Assembly (NCBI GenBank): GCA_963702495.1
Contig: CAVPDA010000019.1
Span: 262,928-326,927 of the forward strand
DNA: 64,000 bases
Origin: CAVPDA01 sp963702495
Lineage (GTDB): Bacteria; Pseudomonadota; Gammaproteobacteria; Burkholderiales; Rhodocyclaceae
Reading direction: 5' to 3'
Position numbers and translations under genes: made by a program. The notes beneath the pieces were generated by a model. That model made no database searches and was not told where the DNA came from. It was given only the letters and a program-made list of their open reading frames with translations. Positions 7,995 through 17,449 of this stretch are shown here, piece after piece; the first letter of the stretch is position 1, and each line of letters opens with the position of its first letter.

Positions 7995-8252
7995 TCACCG
8001 GCGCGCCTTAGGGCGTCTGCTGGAACGACTCGTTATTCGTGTCTTTGGCACCAAGGCGAGCAAGCCCAGCAAGGCGGCATTGACATCTTCGGCCGTTGGA
8101 AACGCTTTGGCCACCCGGTCATCCAGCAATACCAGGTTGGTGCCCTTGCTGAAGCGGGCGTAATACTTGCCGCGCACACCTTTACCCAATTCTTCCCGTT
8201 TGTACTGGGTTCTGAGTTCGTCGTTATCCATGTTCGTAGATTCCTCGTTCAT
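7995..8252 (-). CDS. Antitoxin partner of a BrnT-type toxin
   Basis: An 85-residue protein; MDNDELRTQYKREELGKGVRGKYYARF, then GTNLVLLDDRVAKAFPTAEDVNAALLGLL, matches the common small antitoxin that is encoded beside DUF497 toxins. The real start may be the internal Met of MDNDELR. It overlaps the toxin gene by 29 bases as listed, so the two are translationally coupled. The C-terminal TSRSSRRPKARR tail is basic. It would bind and neutralise the toxin and repress the pair; that is family knowledge. Confidence 0.75.
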   Translation of the reverse strand: MNEESTNMDNDELRTQYKREELGKGVRGKYYARFSKGTNLVLLDDRVAKAFPTAEDVNAALLGLLALVPKTRITSRSSRRPKARR

Positions 8253-8499
8253 GACGCGTCGCCCTTCGCGCCGAAATGATGCGGATGGATCGGCCTCGCT
8301 CGGCGTGGGCGACGACGAGCAAACGACGCGAACATGAGATGCCGAAGGTCAACCAGCGTTTCTCGCCGATCGAATGATCCGGGTCGGGGAAAGTCAGCGC
8401 CAAGGGATCACCGAACACGGAGGCGGCTTCCTCGAAGGATACGCCGCGTTTGGTGAGATTGGATTGTCCCTCGGCGTCGTCCCATTCGAACTTCAGCAT
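8224..8499 (-). CDS. brnT: BrnT/DUF497-family toxin
   Basis: A 91-residue ribonuclease-type toxin. It shows the DUF497 signature FEWDDAEGQSNLTKRGVSFEEAASVFGDP, then FPDPDHSIGEKRWLTFGIS and the C-terminal RIISARRATRHERGIYEHG, which carries the catalytic R/H/E residues of BrnT. It is the first gene of its cassette: the ATG lies 23 bases after the R' core of the attC site at 8522-8616. It is paired with the antitoxin downstream. Confidence 0.87.
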   Translation of the reverse strand: MLKFEWDDAEGQSNLTKRGVSFEEAASVFGDPLALTFPDPDHSIGEKRWLTFGISCSRRLLVVAHAERGRSIRIISARRATRHERGIYEHG

Positions 8500-8521
8500 G
8501 TGCGGCCTTGGGAGCGCTTAC

Positions 8522-8616
8522 GCATAACGTGGAGCTAACCGGCCGCCGGACCCCGAAGGCCGCGGGGAACCGGCAAGCGCAGCCTGCCGGCGGTCCGGCT
8601 GACCGAGAGGTTGGGC
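8522..8616 (-). other. attC recombination site of an integron cassette
   Basis: On the minus strand the 95-bp site begins with R'' GCCCAAC (8610-8616) and ends with R' GTTATGC (8522-8528), which fit RYYYAAC and GTTRRRY-type cores apart from one base. The inner parts (GGTCAGCCGGACCGCCGG and CCGGCGGCCGGTTAGC) form an imperfect inverted repeat that could fold as the hairpin recognised by integron integrases. It separates the antitoxin cassette at 8637-8975 from the brnT cassette. Confidence 0.75.
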
Positions 8617-8636
8617 GTCTGCACCAAGACGGGAGA

Positions 8637-8975
8637 TTAGCTGCTTGATGAGGCGCGACGTTTCACGGCAAGCTTGCGAGGCGCCTTGGCAGCGGAGCCA
8701 GGCTGCTCAGTAAGGCGGCCAGTAACGTACTTGTGAAGAACACTAGCGATCAGCGTTTGGTACGGCACACCTTCCTCAAGAGCTTTCACCTGAATGTCAC
8801 TCAGGTCGCCGGAAGACAGGCGGATGTTCACTCGGCGGTCCTTTATCGCGGTAGCACGAGCGGCCGCCTTGAACTTAGCGAGTTCGGCCTTTGTGGCAAC
8901 AGACTTCAGTTGGCCTTTCTCAAAGGCGCTCAGGACTTCGAGTTCGTAGTCATCAATTCTCGGCATCTGCTTCAC
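8637..8975 (-). CDS. Ribbon-helix-helix (CopG-like) orphan antitoxin
   Basis: A 112-residue protein whose core DRRVNIRLSSGDLSDIQVKALEEGVPYQTLIASVLHKYVTGRL is the ribbon-helix-helix DNA-binding and dimerisation pattern seen in many small antitoxins. An N-terminal helix and a basic C-terminal tail (RKLAVKRRASSSS) flank it. No toxin gene lies next to it, so the partner may have been lost when the RAYT block entered upstream. It is followed directly by the attC site at 8522-8616. Confidence 0.75.
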   Translation of the reverse strand: MKQMPRIDDYELEVLSAFEKGQLKSVATKAELAKFKAAARATAIKDRRVNIRLSSGDLSDIQVKALEEGVPYQTLIASVLHKYVTGRLTEQPGSAAKAPRKLAVKRRASSSS

Positions 8976-9011
8976 CTTGATTCAAATAGTCCCTCGTCGC
9001 CTTGCGACTTG

Positions 9012-9018
9012 GAATAAC
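9012..9018 (-). other. Possible residual attC R' core
   Basis: GTTATTC on the minus strand, 37 bases before the antitoxin ATG, where the R' core of the preceding cassette would be expected. The rest of that attC is missing because the RAYT block begins at 9034. Short and therefore uncertain. Confidence 0.3.
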
Positions 9019-9033
9019 GGTCTTGAGTGTAAC

Positions 9034-9051
9034 AGGGGACAAACCACGTTA
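9034..9051 (+). repeat. Left inverted repeat bracketing the second RAYT block
   Basis: AGGGGACAAACCACGTTA matches the reverse complement of 10345-10362 (AGGGGACAGACCCCGTTT) at 15 of 18 positions. The pair encloses the RAYT gene and hicAB. Confidence 0.6.
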
Positions 9052-9111
9052 CTTCTCGCCTGGAACCGACAGCGGATGTATTTGATCTGCCCGCACTCTC
9101 TCGGCCCTGCT

Positions 9112-9834
9112 TCAAAACAGATCCGCCTGCTCCTCCGGCACCGCGTTCGTGGCGACGGGCGGGCGGCCCGCTTTGCCGCGCGTCACCCGGCGCCCCAGGG
9201 CCGCCTCGATCTGCGCCTGGAAGCGCTTGCCGCCCAGGGCGTAGCCGCCGTTGGTCGCCTCGCGGATCGCCCTGACCACCTGCGGGTCCAGCTCGCTCCT
9301 GAAGAGCGCCCGGTACGCCGCCCGCCGCTCGGCCGGGTCCTTGGCCAGCCGCAGATACTGGCGATGCGGCATGATCAGCTCGGATGCCTTGCCCTCGGCG
9401 TTGCTCCGGTAGCTGCTCCAGCGGTATTCGCGCGGATGCGCCACCATGCCGGCGCGCACCGGGTTGAGTTCGATGTAGCGGTAGCAGGCCAGCACGTAGC
9501 CGTCCGACTCGGCCAGACAGGAGCGGAAGCGTCCCTCCCAAAGCGTGCCGCTGCGGCCGTAGGCGCGGTTGACATACTGCACATAGCGCTGCCCCAGGTG
9601 CTTCATCAGCAGCGAGGCGCCGTCTGCCTCCTTCGGCGTGACCAGCAGATGCACGTGGTTGGTCATCAGCACGCAGGCATGCACCGCGCAGCCGAACAGG
9701 CGGGCGAGTTCCTCCAGATGGTGCAGGTAGAGCGCGTAGTCCTCGTCGGCGAAGAAGCAGGCACCGCGGTTGTTGCCGCGCTGGATGATGTGGGTGGCGA
9801 CGCCGGCAAGGGCGAGGCGGGGGCGGCGGGGCAT
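9112..9834 (-). mobile_element. RAYT (REP-associated tyrosine transposase), copy 2
   Basis: A 240-residue RAYT: MPRRPRLALAGVATHIIQRGNNRGACFF opening, HUH motif in VLMTNHVHLLVTP, YVQYVNRAYGRSGTLWEGRFRS, catalytic Tyr region CYRYIELNPVRAGMV and WSSYRSNAEGK. It is related to, but clearly diverged from, the copy at 6117-6824, so it is an independent acquisition rather than a local duplication. The hicAB remnants lie just upstream on the same strand. Confidence 0.93.
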
Positions 9835-9846
9835 CGCTTGGCCCTC

Positions 9847-10077
9847 TCAGAGCCTCTCGGCCTCAGCCGCGAATGCCTCGACCGTGAGGCCGGCCGCCCG
9901 GATCAGGCTGCGCGGCGTTCCCTCGGCGACTTCCTTGCGGTCGGGCACCGAGGGCGTCGCAATATGGTCAGGTCTGACGACAATGATGTGGCTGCCCCGT
10001 TGTCGCGGCATTTGCCAACCGAACTACCCGAATACCCTTACAGCCTCGCGCCCGCTGCGGACGGGCAATCCGGGCAT
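9847..10077 (-). pseudogene. hicA: HicA toxin gene with an in-frame stop
   Basis: A 77-codon HicA frame: MPGLPVRSGREAVRVFG, then TAG (10024-10026) where the family has Lys or Arg, then FGWQMPRQRGSHIIVVRPD, the dsRBD-like strand with the catalytic HicA histidine (GSH), then VPDRKEVAEGTPRSLIRAAGLTVEAFAAEAERL. The ATG overlaps the hicB stop (TGATG). A single base substitution explains the break, so the toxin is probably inactive while its antitoxin stays intact. A sequence error is the alternative. Confidence 0.75.
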
Positions 10078-10283
10078 CAGGCAGCAACCTCGATCGGCCG
10101 GCACTCAATGGTCAGCGGAAGCCCCCGCTCCGCCCGCACTTCCAAGCAGAGTTCGATGGCTTCGGCGGTATCGGCGAGGGACTCTTCCTTCGTGGTTCCC
10201 TGAGTGACGCAACCGGGAATGGCGGGGCATTCCACCACACAGACACCGTCTTCGTCCCTGTCGATCGTCACGTTGAACTTCAT
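10077..10283 (-). CDS. hicB: HicB-family antitoxin
   Basis: A 68-residue HicB: MKFNVTIDRDEDGVCVVECPAIPGCVTQGTTKEESLADTAEAI is the typical degenerate RNase H-like fold opening (DEDGxxVVECPAIPGCxTQG). Here hicB precedes hicA, with a 1-base overlap. The short C-terminus lacks a separate DNA-binding domain. It lies inside the second RAYT block. Confidence 0.88.
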   Translation of the reverse strand: MKFNVTIDRDEDGVCVVECPAIPGCVTQGTTKEESLADTAEAIELCLEVRAERGLPLTIECRPIEVAA

Positions 10284-10344
10284 AGCATCCGCCTTCGCGA
10301 GGTTCAGGGGGAAATGCTGCCAGAACAGATGGGACAGGGCAAGA

Positions 10345-10362
10345 TAAACGGGGTCTGTCCCC
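10345..10362 (-). repeat. Right inverted repeat bracketing the second RAYT block
   Basis: On the minus strand AGGGGACAGACCCCGTTT, partner of 9034-9051. It contains its own short dyad (GGGGTCTGTCCCC), as REP-type RAYT targets often do. Confidence 0.6.
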
Positions 10363-10374
10363 TATTGTTCCTCA

Positions 10375-10836
10375 TCACGTTATAAGTCCAAGCCGCCGAA
10401 GGAGCAAATTCCACTCTCGCATCACCTCGGTTGCCACAACCTCGGCTGTAGTCTGTGACCCGTCGGCCAAAGTGAGGACGCGTTCCTGAAGGGCAGGCCC
10501 CGGATGACCTAGCATGATTGTGACCTTGCGCTCGGTAAATTGCGCATCCTCGTTGCGAGGGCGCGTGAGTGCCATGTGCTTTGTTCCGTTCGCGAAGTCG
10601 GCAGCAACGCGAAATGGCTGTACATTATTTACCTCCTGCTCAACCTGGTCGCGCACTTTGCTGGGCACTGAAGGGTCGTTCTTAATCCAGTCCTTCAGAT
10701 GCCATGCGTCCTGAAAGAAATGGTAGATATCGTCGTCGTATAGCTCGGTATTGTTGTACGCCGCACTCAACTTCGCAAACCCTCGCTCGACTCGGCGCCA
10801 CTGCATTTGCCAACCGTCAGTGGTCAGTACGGTCAT
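10375..10836 (-). CDS. Unknown protein, first cassette gene next to attI
   Basis: A 153-residue soluble protein of no family I can name (DGWQMQWRRVERGFAKLSAAYNNTELYDDDIYHFFQDAWHLKDWI, later FRVAADFANGTKHMALTRPR). Its GC content is visibly lower than host genes, which fits a captured cassette. The ATG lies 26 bases after the GTTAGGC core at 10862-10868. Its stop is almost directly followed by the right repeat of the RAYT block, which seems to have replaced its attC. Confidence 0.75.
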   Translation of the reverse strand: MTVLTTDGWQMQWRRVERGFAKLSAAYNNTELYDDDIYHFFQDAWHLKDWIKNDPSVPSKVRDQVEQEVNNVQPFRVAADFANGTKHMALTRPRNEDAQFTERKVTIMLGHPGPALQERVLTLADGSQTTAEVVATEVMREWNLLLRRLGLIT

Positions 10837-10861
10837 GACCTTCCACCTTTCGCCTTTGGCA

Positions 10862-10868
10862 GCCTAAC
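10862..10868 (-). other. attI-like core site (GTTAGGC)
   Basis: Reads GTTAGGC on the minus strand, the perfect GTTRRRY insertion core. It is 142 bases from the intI start, with cassettes on the opposite strand to intI. This divergent layout is standard for integrons. Confidence 0.6.
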
Positions 10869-11010
10869 GTGTAGTGGACCGAAAAAGTTCTGTATAAAAA
10901 CACAGCAGATGATGTATACTTGCTGGAGTGGCCGTCCAAGCTGTTGATTCTTCGTCGTAGGCGAGACTTGACGTGGCATCTGCTCCTGAAAACACGGCAG
11001 CCCGCCCCCG

Positions 11011-11644
11011 ATGCTGCTGGAGGTGGTACGGAATCGCATTCGCGCCAGGCATTATAGCCGCCGAACCGAGAAGGCCTATACATACTGGATAGGACGTTTC
11101 GTCCGCTTCACCGGCCGGCGCCATCCGCGCGAGGTGGGTGCGCCCGAGGTGGAGGCGTTTCTCACCGACCTGGCGGTCAATGGCAAGGTTTCCGCACCGA
11201 CCCAGACGCAGGCGTTGTCCGCGCTGCTGTTCCTTTATCGGGAGGTGCTCGGGATTGACTTGCCCTGGCTCGACGCACTGGTACGAGCCAAGCCTTCGAA
11301 ACATGTCCCGACCGTGCTTACTCCATCCGAGACCAGCAGGCTGCTGGCCCGCATGGAGGGCATACGGCCTGATGGCACGCCTGCTGTACGGCTCCGGCAT
11401 GCGCCTCATGGAGTGCGTGCGCTTGCGGGTCAAGGATCTCGATTTCGAGCGGCGCGAGATCGTGGTGCGCCAGGGCAAGGGCGCCAAGGATCGGGTGACG
11501 ATGCTGCCCGCATCTCTGGTGCTTCCGTTGCAGGAGCAGTTGGCCCGGGTACGCGTCCTGTTCGATGCTGACCGGCAACGTGGGCTGCCCGGTGTCGCGA
11601 TGCCCACGTCCCGGGGCGTGGCGAGCCCTCTCGATCGGCTCTGA
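11011..11644 (+). pseudogene. intI: Integron integrase IntI, frameshifted and C-terminally truncated
   Basis: The N-terminal half is clearly IntI: RIRARHYSRRTEKAYTYWIGRFVRFTGRRHPREVGAPEVEAFLTDLAV, the linker PTVLTPSETSRLLARMEG, and after a one-base shift near 11372 the catalytic start LLYGSGMRLMECVRLRVKDLDF (first catalytic Arg), REIVVRQGKGAKDRVTMLP and LDADRQRG-like sequence. Homology ends near 11605 at GLPGVAMP. The IntI-specific insertion, the H-x-x-R box and the nucleophile Tyr are absent, roughly the last third of the normal length. The remaining protein cannot recombine, so the cassettes are no longer mobilised by it. Confidence 0.88.
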
Positions 11645-11844
11645 CAGCGGCGCCGACCGCCGTCGCTGCACTGGCACCGAAGCCACCAAACGCCGCGATA
11701 CGTCCCGCACCGATCCGATCGGGTTTCCCGACTTGTGACGCCCGCCGAGCCGGACCGATGCGGCGCGCGGCCGCGGCAGACGGGCGCCCTGTGATGCTTC
11801 CGGTCTCGGCGGGAGCCTCGCGCTCGCGGCGCAGGTACGGTTGC
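11645..11844. other. Junction downstream of truncated intI
   Basis: About 200 bases with no recognisable gene. This is where the missing 3' third of intI should be; the sequence shows no remnant of it. Confidence 0.45.
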
Positions 11845-12864
11845 TCAGTCGGAACTCACGATCGGGCAGTTCACAATGAAGCCCGCAGGGCCGAAGGCGC
11901 TGCCGTCCGGGGCGGTGACGAGGCCCTTCTGCGCCAGATTGGTCACCTTGCCGAAATCGAACTGCCGCGTGTTGCGGCCGGCGGCGACAGCCGCCGCGCT
12001 CCAGGCTGCGGCGTGCACGTCCCACAGCGGGCTGTAGCGGCCCTGGGACGGATTCCAGGCGAGTACGTTGAGCGGGTCCAGGCCGTCCAGCAGCGCGGAA
12101 TTGAGGCCCTGGCGCTGCGGATTGGCGGCGCCGGTCTGGCCATTGACGAAGGCGGCGAGGCTGGCGCGCGCCGAGTCCGTGCCGTCGCCGCCGGCGAAGG
12201 GCGCGGCGTCGAGCTTCGGCGCGTAGGTGACGTTCTCCACGGCGGCCGCCAGGGGATTGGAGGCGTCGGTGGACAGGTACTTCACGAACCTGCCGCCCTG
12301 CACGCCGACGGTCTCCTGCAGCCGCACGGTGCGGGCGGCATAATCGAGCGCGGCCACCTTGTCGGCCCGGCCGCTGCGGTTGGCGACGTGGGGTGCGTTG
12401 CGGATGGTGCCGTCCGGCAGTTCGATGAGGGGACTGTAGCCCGCTTCGCCGACGGCGCCGGGCTGAAATTGCGCCGGCGGGAACCCGGTCGGGCCGGGCA
12501 CCACCACGCGCTGCGGGCCGAAGTCCACGGTCGCCGGAAACTCGATGCTGCCGTCGCGCCCGACGGCGACCTTCATCGCCGCGCCCGAGCGGCGAACATT
12601 GGCGAGTTTCGAGGCATGGTTCACGCCCAGACGGACGGCATCCTTGCCGTCCGAGGAGTCGAGGACGACGAACCACACTTCCTCCCCGGCCGGGCCGAGG
12701 CCGCGGTGCAGGGGCAGCGTAACCGTGTCGTCGGCATGTTCCACGGCGCTGGTGATGAAGAGGGTACCGCCGCCGGAGCCGGCGGAAGCGGCAAAGGGGG
12801 CGCAGAGGGCCAGACCGAGGGCGGCCGTGGCGAAGGTGGCGAGAAATCGGTTTCGATCGAGCAT
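11845..12864 (-). CDS. Secreted protein of unknown function
   Basis: A 339-residue protein with a signal peptide (FLATFATAALGLALCAPFAASAG). The mature part is rich in beta-strand-like segments (GTLFITSAVEHADDTVTLPLHRG, VWFVVLDSSDGKDAVRLGVNHA, SLIELPDGTIRN) with one late cysteine (FIVNCPIVSSD). I cannot assign a family with a known role. A GC-rich ribosome site (AAGGAGAA) precedes the ATG. It stands alone between the integron and the PAS-GAF gene, transcribed away from the latter. Confidence 0.75.
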   Translation of the reverse strand: MLDRNRFLATFATAALGLALCAPFAASAGSGGGTLFITSAVEHADDTVTLPLHRGLGPAGEEVWFVVLDSSDGKDAVRLGVNHASKLANVRRSGAAMKVAVGRDGSIEFPATVDFGPQRVVVPGPTGFPPAQFQPGAVGEAGYSPLIELPDGTIRNAPHVANRSGRADKVAALDYAARTVRLQETVGVQGGRFVKYLSTDASNPLAAAVENVTYAPKLDAAPFAGGDGTDSARASLAAFVNGQTGAANPQRQGLNSALLDGLDPLNVLAWNPSQGRYSPLWDVHAAAWSAAAVAAGRNTRQFDFGKVTNLAQKGLVTAPDGSAFGPAGFIVNCPIVSSD

Positions 12865-13051
12865 CGCAGTTCTCCTTGTCGAAGGCTTGGAAGCGAACCG
12901 GATCGAACAGCCGGTCCGTGTGCGCAGTATCGAAACCAGGCATCACGGAGCGGTCACGGAAACATCGGATTTCGGTAAACTCTAAGCCGGCCGAGCGGAA
13001 CCAAACAGGTTTGTCCGTTCGGGATGGCCGGAGAAACCCCCAATGTACGAA

Positions 13052-13107
13052 CAAGGGGAGATCCCCCTTGTATATCCCCCCAACGGGTACCAGGGGGCAA
13101 GCCCCCT
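13052..13107. repeat. Two GC-rich hairpins in the intergenic region
   Basis: CAAGGGG-AGATC-CCCCTTG (13052-13070) and AGGGGGC-AA-GCCCCCT (13092-13107) are two perfect dyads 20 bases apart in a 450-base gap between divergent genes. They could be a terminator-like or repeat-family element; no T-tract follows. Confidence 0.5.
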
Positions 13108-13316
13108 TGCAGATCCCCCGCAACCCCTCTTCCCACTCACGCTCTTCGCCGGAATTGCCACGACTTCGGCGTCAAGAGACTACGCCGCGGCGCAGCCCCG
13201 GCACCGCGCCGCGACAGTTGCGACGCGGCGGAGCGCAGGTTATAAGGTCGCCATGCGCCACCTTCCCGCTGCGGCGATATACAAAGGGACGGGGCGCCGC
13301 GCGAGGGGGATCTCCG

Positions 13317-14582
13317 ATGAATCTGCGATGGAAACTGCTGCTCCCCATCGGCCTGTCAGGTCTGCTGACGGTCGCCTATCTGGCATGGGGCTGGCTTCCC
13401 GATGGCATGCTGTCCGCAGGGCGCGCGGCCTGGCCGCTGGCGGCGCTCGTCACCACCGCTGCCCTCACGCTGGCAGCCGGCATCGCGCTGGAGCGCTGGA
13501 TCGGCAAGCCCCTGGCGCGCCTTGCGACGCTCGCACGCGACGCGGCGCAGGCACAGCGTCCGGCCGCGGATGCGCCTGCCGGCGACGAGATCGCGGCCTT
13601 GGAACAAGGGATCGAAGCGCTGCGCCAGGCCGCCGCCACGAGGCAGCGCGATGCCGACGAGGCGACGCAGCGGCGCAGGCAGATCGAGGCCGATCTGCAG
13701 TTGAGCGAGGAGCGCTACGCCCTCGCCCTGCGCGGCAGCAGCGACGGCCTGTGGGAATGGAATCTGCAGGGCGGCGGGATGCAGTTGTCCCCGCGCTGGA
13801 AGAGCATGCTGGGATTTGCCGACGGCGAACTGGACGGCAGCCGCCAGGCATGGCGGGCGCGCATCCATCCGGCGGATCTGGCGGCGGTCGAGGCCGCGCT
13901 GGAAGCACACCTCGCCGGCTCCAGCCCCCGCTATGAGCAGCAGTTCCGCATGCTGCACAAGGACGGCTCGGTGCGCTGGATGCTGTCGCGCGGCACGGCG
14001 ATCCGCCATGCCAGCGGCAAACCCTATCGCATGGTCGGGCTCGATACCGACGTCACGCGCGTGCGGCGCATCGAAACCATTCTCGGCGAAGTCGCGGAAG
14101 GCACCGCGGGCGCCTACGGCGATGCCTTCTTCCGCAAGCTGGTGTGCCATTTCGCGCGGGCGCTGCAGGTTTCCTGCGCCTTCATCACCGAGTGCGCCGA
14201 CTATCCGACGAGCCGGCTGCGCACCCTCGCCTTCTGGTCCGACGACGGATTCCTCGACGACTTCGAATACGACCTGCCGGGGACGCCGTGCGAAACGGTG
14301 GTCAAGGAAGGCCGCACCTGCTTCCACCGCAAGGGGGTGGGCGCGATGTTTCCGGTCGAGGCGGGGTACGAAGGCTATCTGGGCATTCCCATCTTCGCCA
14401 GCGACGGCCGGGTGATCGGCCACCTCGCGTTCCTCGACACCCGGGAAATGGGCGACGACATGCTGGTGGACTCCGTCTACCGCATCTTCACGGCGCGGGC
14501 CGGAGCCGAGATGGAACGGATGATGGCGCTCGCCCTGCTGCAGCAACAGGCGGCGACGCCGGCGCCGGTGTTGCACGGGTAG
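13317..14582 (+). CDS. Membrane PAS-GAF sensor protein without an output domain
   Basis: A 421-residue protein. Two N-terminal membrane segments (LLLPIGLSGLLTVAYLAWGWL; AAWPLAALVTTAALTLAAGIALE) are followed by a HAMP-like linker and coiled coil. Next comes a PAS_3 domain (SSDGLWEWNLQGGGMQLSPRWKSMLGF... PYRMVGLDTDVT) and a GAF domain (ADYPTSRLRTLAFWSDDGF... CETVVKEGRTCF... GYLGIPIFASDGRVIGHLAFLD). No kinase, GGDEF or methyl-accepting domain follows, so it must signal by contact. It converges on the response regulator gene. The start at 13317 has GAGGGGGA 5 bases upstream; longer upstream frame lacks coding character. Confidence 0.82.
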   Translation: MNLRWKLLLPIGLSGLLTVAYLAWGWLPDGMLSAGRAAWPLAALVTTAALTLAAGIALERWIGKPLARLATLARDAAQAQRPAADAPAGDEIAALEQGIEALRQAAATRQRDADEATQRRRQIEADLQLSEERYALALRGSSDGLWEWNLQGGGMQLSPRWKSMLGFADGELDGSRQAWRARIHPADLAAVEAALEAHLAGSSPRYEQQFRMLHKDGSVRWMLSRGTAIRHASGKPYRMVGLDTDVTRVRRIETILGEVAEGTAGAYGDAFFRKLVCHFARALQVSCAFITECADYPTSRLRTLAFWSDDGFLDDFEYDLPGTPCETVVKEGRTCFHRKGVGAMFPVEAGYEGYLGIPIFASDGRVIGHLAFLDTREMGDDMLVDSVYRIFTARAGAEMERMMALALLQQQAATPAPVLHG

Positions 14583-14636
14583 CGCGACGCCGCGGCCGCG
14601 ACGCCTCCACGCGCGGCCCATTCCGGAAGCATCGAC

Positions 14637-15979
<1,343 letters not shown>

Positions 15980-15983
<4 letters not shown>

Positions 15984-17449
15984 GTGTCTTGCAATGGCAT
16001 GGGCAGACGCACGCGAAAGTGCGTGTCGCCGGGCTCACTGGCGACCGTGATGTCGCCGCCGAGCTGCGTCACGATCTGGTAGGTCACCCACAGACCGAGG
16101 CCGTGACCGCCCTCGCGGCCCTTGTGGCTCCCCGTCGAGAACGGCTCGAACAGGTACTCCATGCGCTCGGCGGGTATGTGGGCGCCGTCGTTGCGCACGA
16201 CGACATGCAGGTTGCCGCTGTCGCGATAGACGTGGCAGGCGAGCCGGCCGCCGTCGGCGACGGCCTGCACCGCGTTGAGCATCAGATTGATCAGGATCTG
16301 GCGCACCAGGGTCGAGGGCAGCGGCAGCGCTTCGATGATGTCGTTCTCCCACAGGAACTGCGCACCCTTGCGCTGGGCGTCGGCCTGAATCAGCGTATGC
16401 GTGTCCTCGACGTCCTGCCGCGTCAGCGGGTGGCTTTCGACCTTGGCCTCCACCAGCAGCGCCGCGACGGTGTTCTTGATCTGCAGCAGACCGCGCTCGA
16501 GCAGGCTGATGGTGCGGGCCGAGACCGGGTCCACCTTGCCGTGGTGCTTGAAGGTGTCGATGGCATTGAGCATACCGCCGAGGGGATTGTTGATCTCGTG
16601 GGCGATGCCGGCCGAGAGCCGGCCGACCGCCGCCAGGCGCTCCGACAGCATCACCTCGCCTTTGAGCGCCTCCTTTTCCCGCAACTCCTTCACCATGCGC
16701 TTGAAGGCGCTGCCGACCTGGCCGAGTTCGTCGCGCGACTCCTCGACCTTGATCTCGTCATCGTCGGGAATGCGCTCCGCCACCTGCGCCATGCTCCGGG
16801 CCAGCGTGACCATGGGCACGGCGAAACGCTGCGCCCAGTACCAGCTCGCCGGGATCAGCACCGCCATCACCAGCAGGGTGACCAGGGCCGCGCGCTGGGC
16901 GATGGCCAGGTAGCGCGGCAGGAAGGCGCTCTTCGAGTAGCCCATCACCAGGGTGCCGAGCAACACGCCGTCGGCCATGATCGGCGTCACCACGTAGATC
17001 TTGTCCGAGTCGGGAATCTCGACCGATCGCGCTTCGAATTCGGTGTAGCTGGCGGCGGCCTGATCGAGGGCGTAGAAATCGGGGTTGATGCGCCCCGGAT
17101 CGGTCAGCACCGGATACTGGTTGGGCTGGGTCGAGACATAGACGCGCTGCCGCGGATCCAGCACCAGGACGACCTCCGCCTCCTGCTGGGCGTTCTGGCG
17201 CGGGCTGGCCTGGAACGGCAGATTGATGATCTCGAAGGCGCGCCACACGTCGTCGTGGGTGAGCGGAGTGACCAGCGTCTTGGCCAGCAGGCGCCCCAGG
17301 CTCGCCGAATTGGCGATCAGATCCTGCTTGAGTTCGTCGTATTCGCGCAGGATGAGCGAAGCGGTGACTGCCAGCGCAGTGATGATCACCAGCACGCTGC
17401 CGCGCAGCGGAATCTTGTAGCGGAAGCTCAGATCACGCAGGCGCAGCAT
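15980..17449 (-). CDS. Membrane histidine kinase of the respiratory locus
   Basis: A 489-residue sensor kinase. An N-terminal membrane helix (SVLVIITALAVTASLIL), a periplasmic sensor region of about 150 residues (FYALDQAAASYTEFEARSVEIPDSDKIYVVTPIM) and a second helix (AALVTLLVMAVLIPASWYWA) lead to a HAMP domain. The phospho-acceptor box is RLAAVGRLSAGIAHEINNPLGG; the HATPase domain shows NLMLNAVQAV and GHGLGLWVTYQIV. It overlaps the PhnD-like gene by 17 bases and the regulator by 4, a tight three-gene regulatory operon. The start at 17449 (MLRLRDLS) is chosen for this overlap. Confidence 0.92.

Noticed and set aside
13052..13107. CRISPR array or T-box because of repeated G/C blocks
   Set aside because: Only two unequal hairpins, no regular repeat-spacer units, no downstream aminoacyl gene.
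11318..13123. A 601-residue minus-strand open frame
   Set aside because: Arg-rich shadow of the secreted protein gene at 11845-12864, in a different frame.
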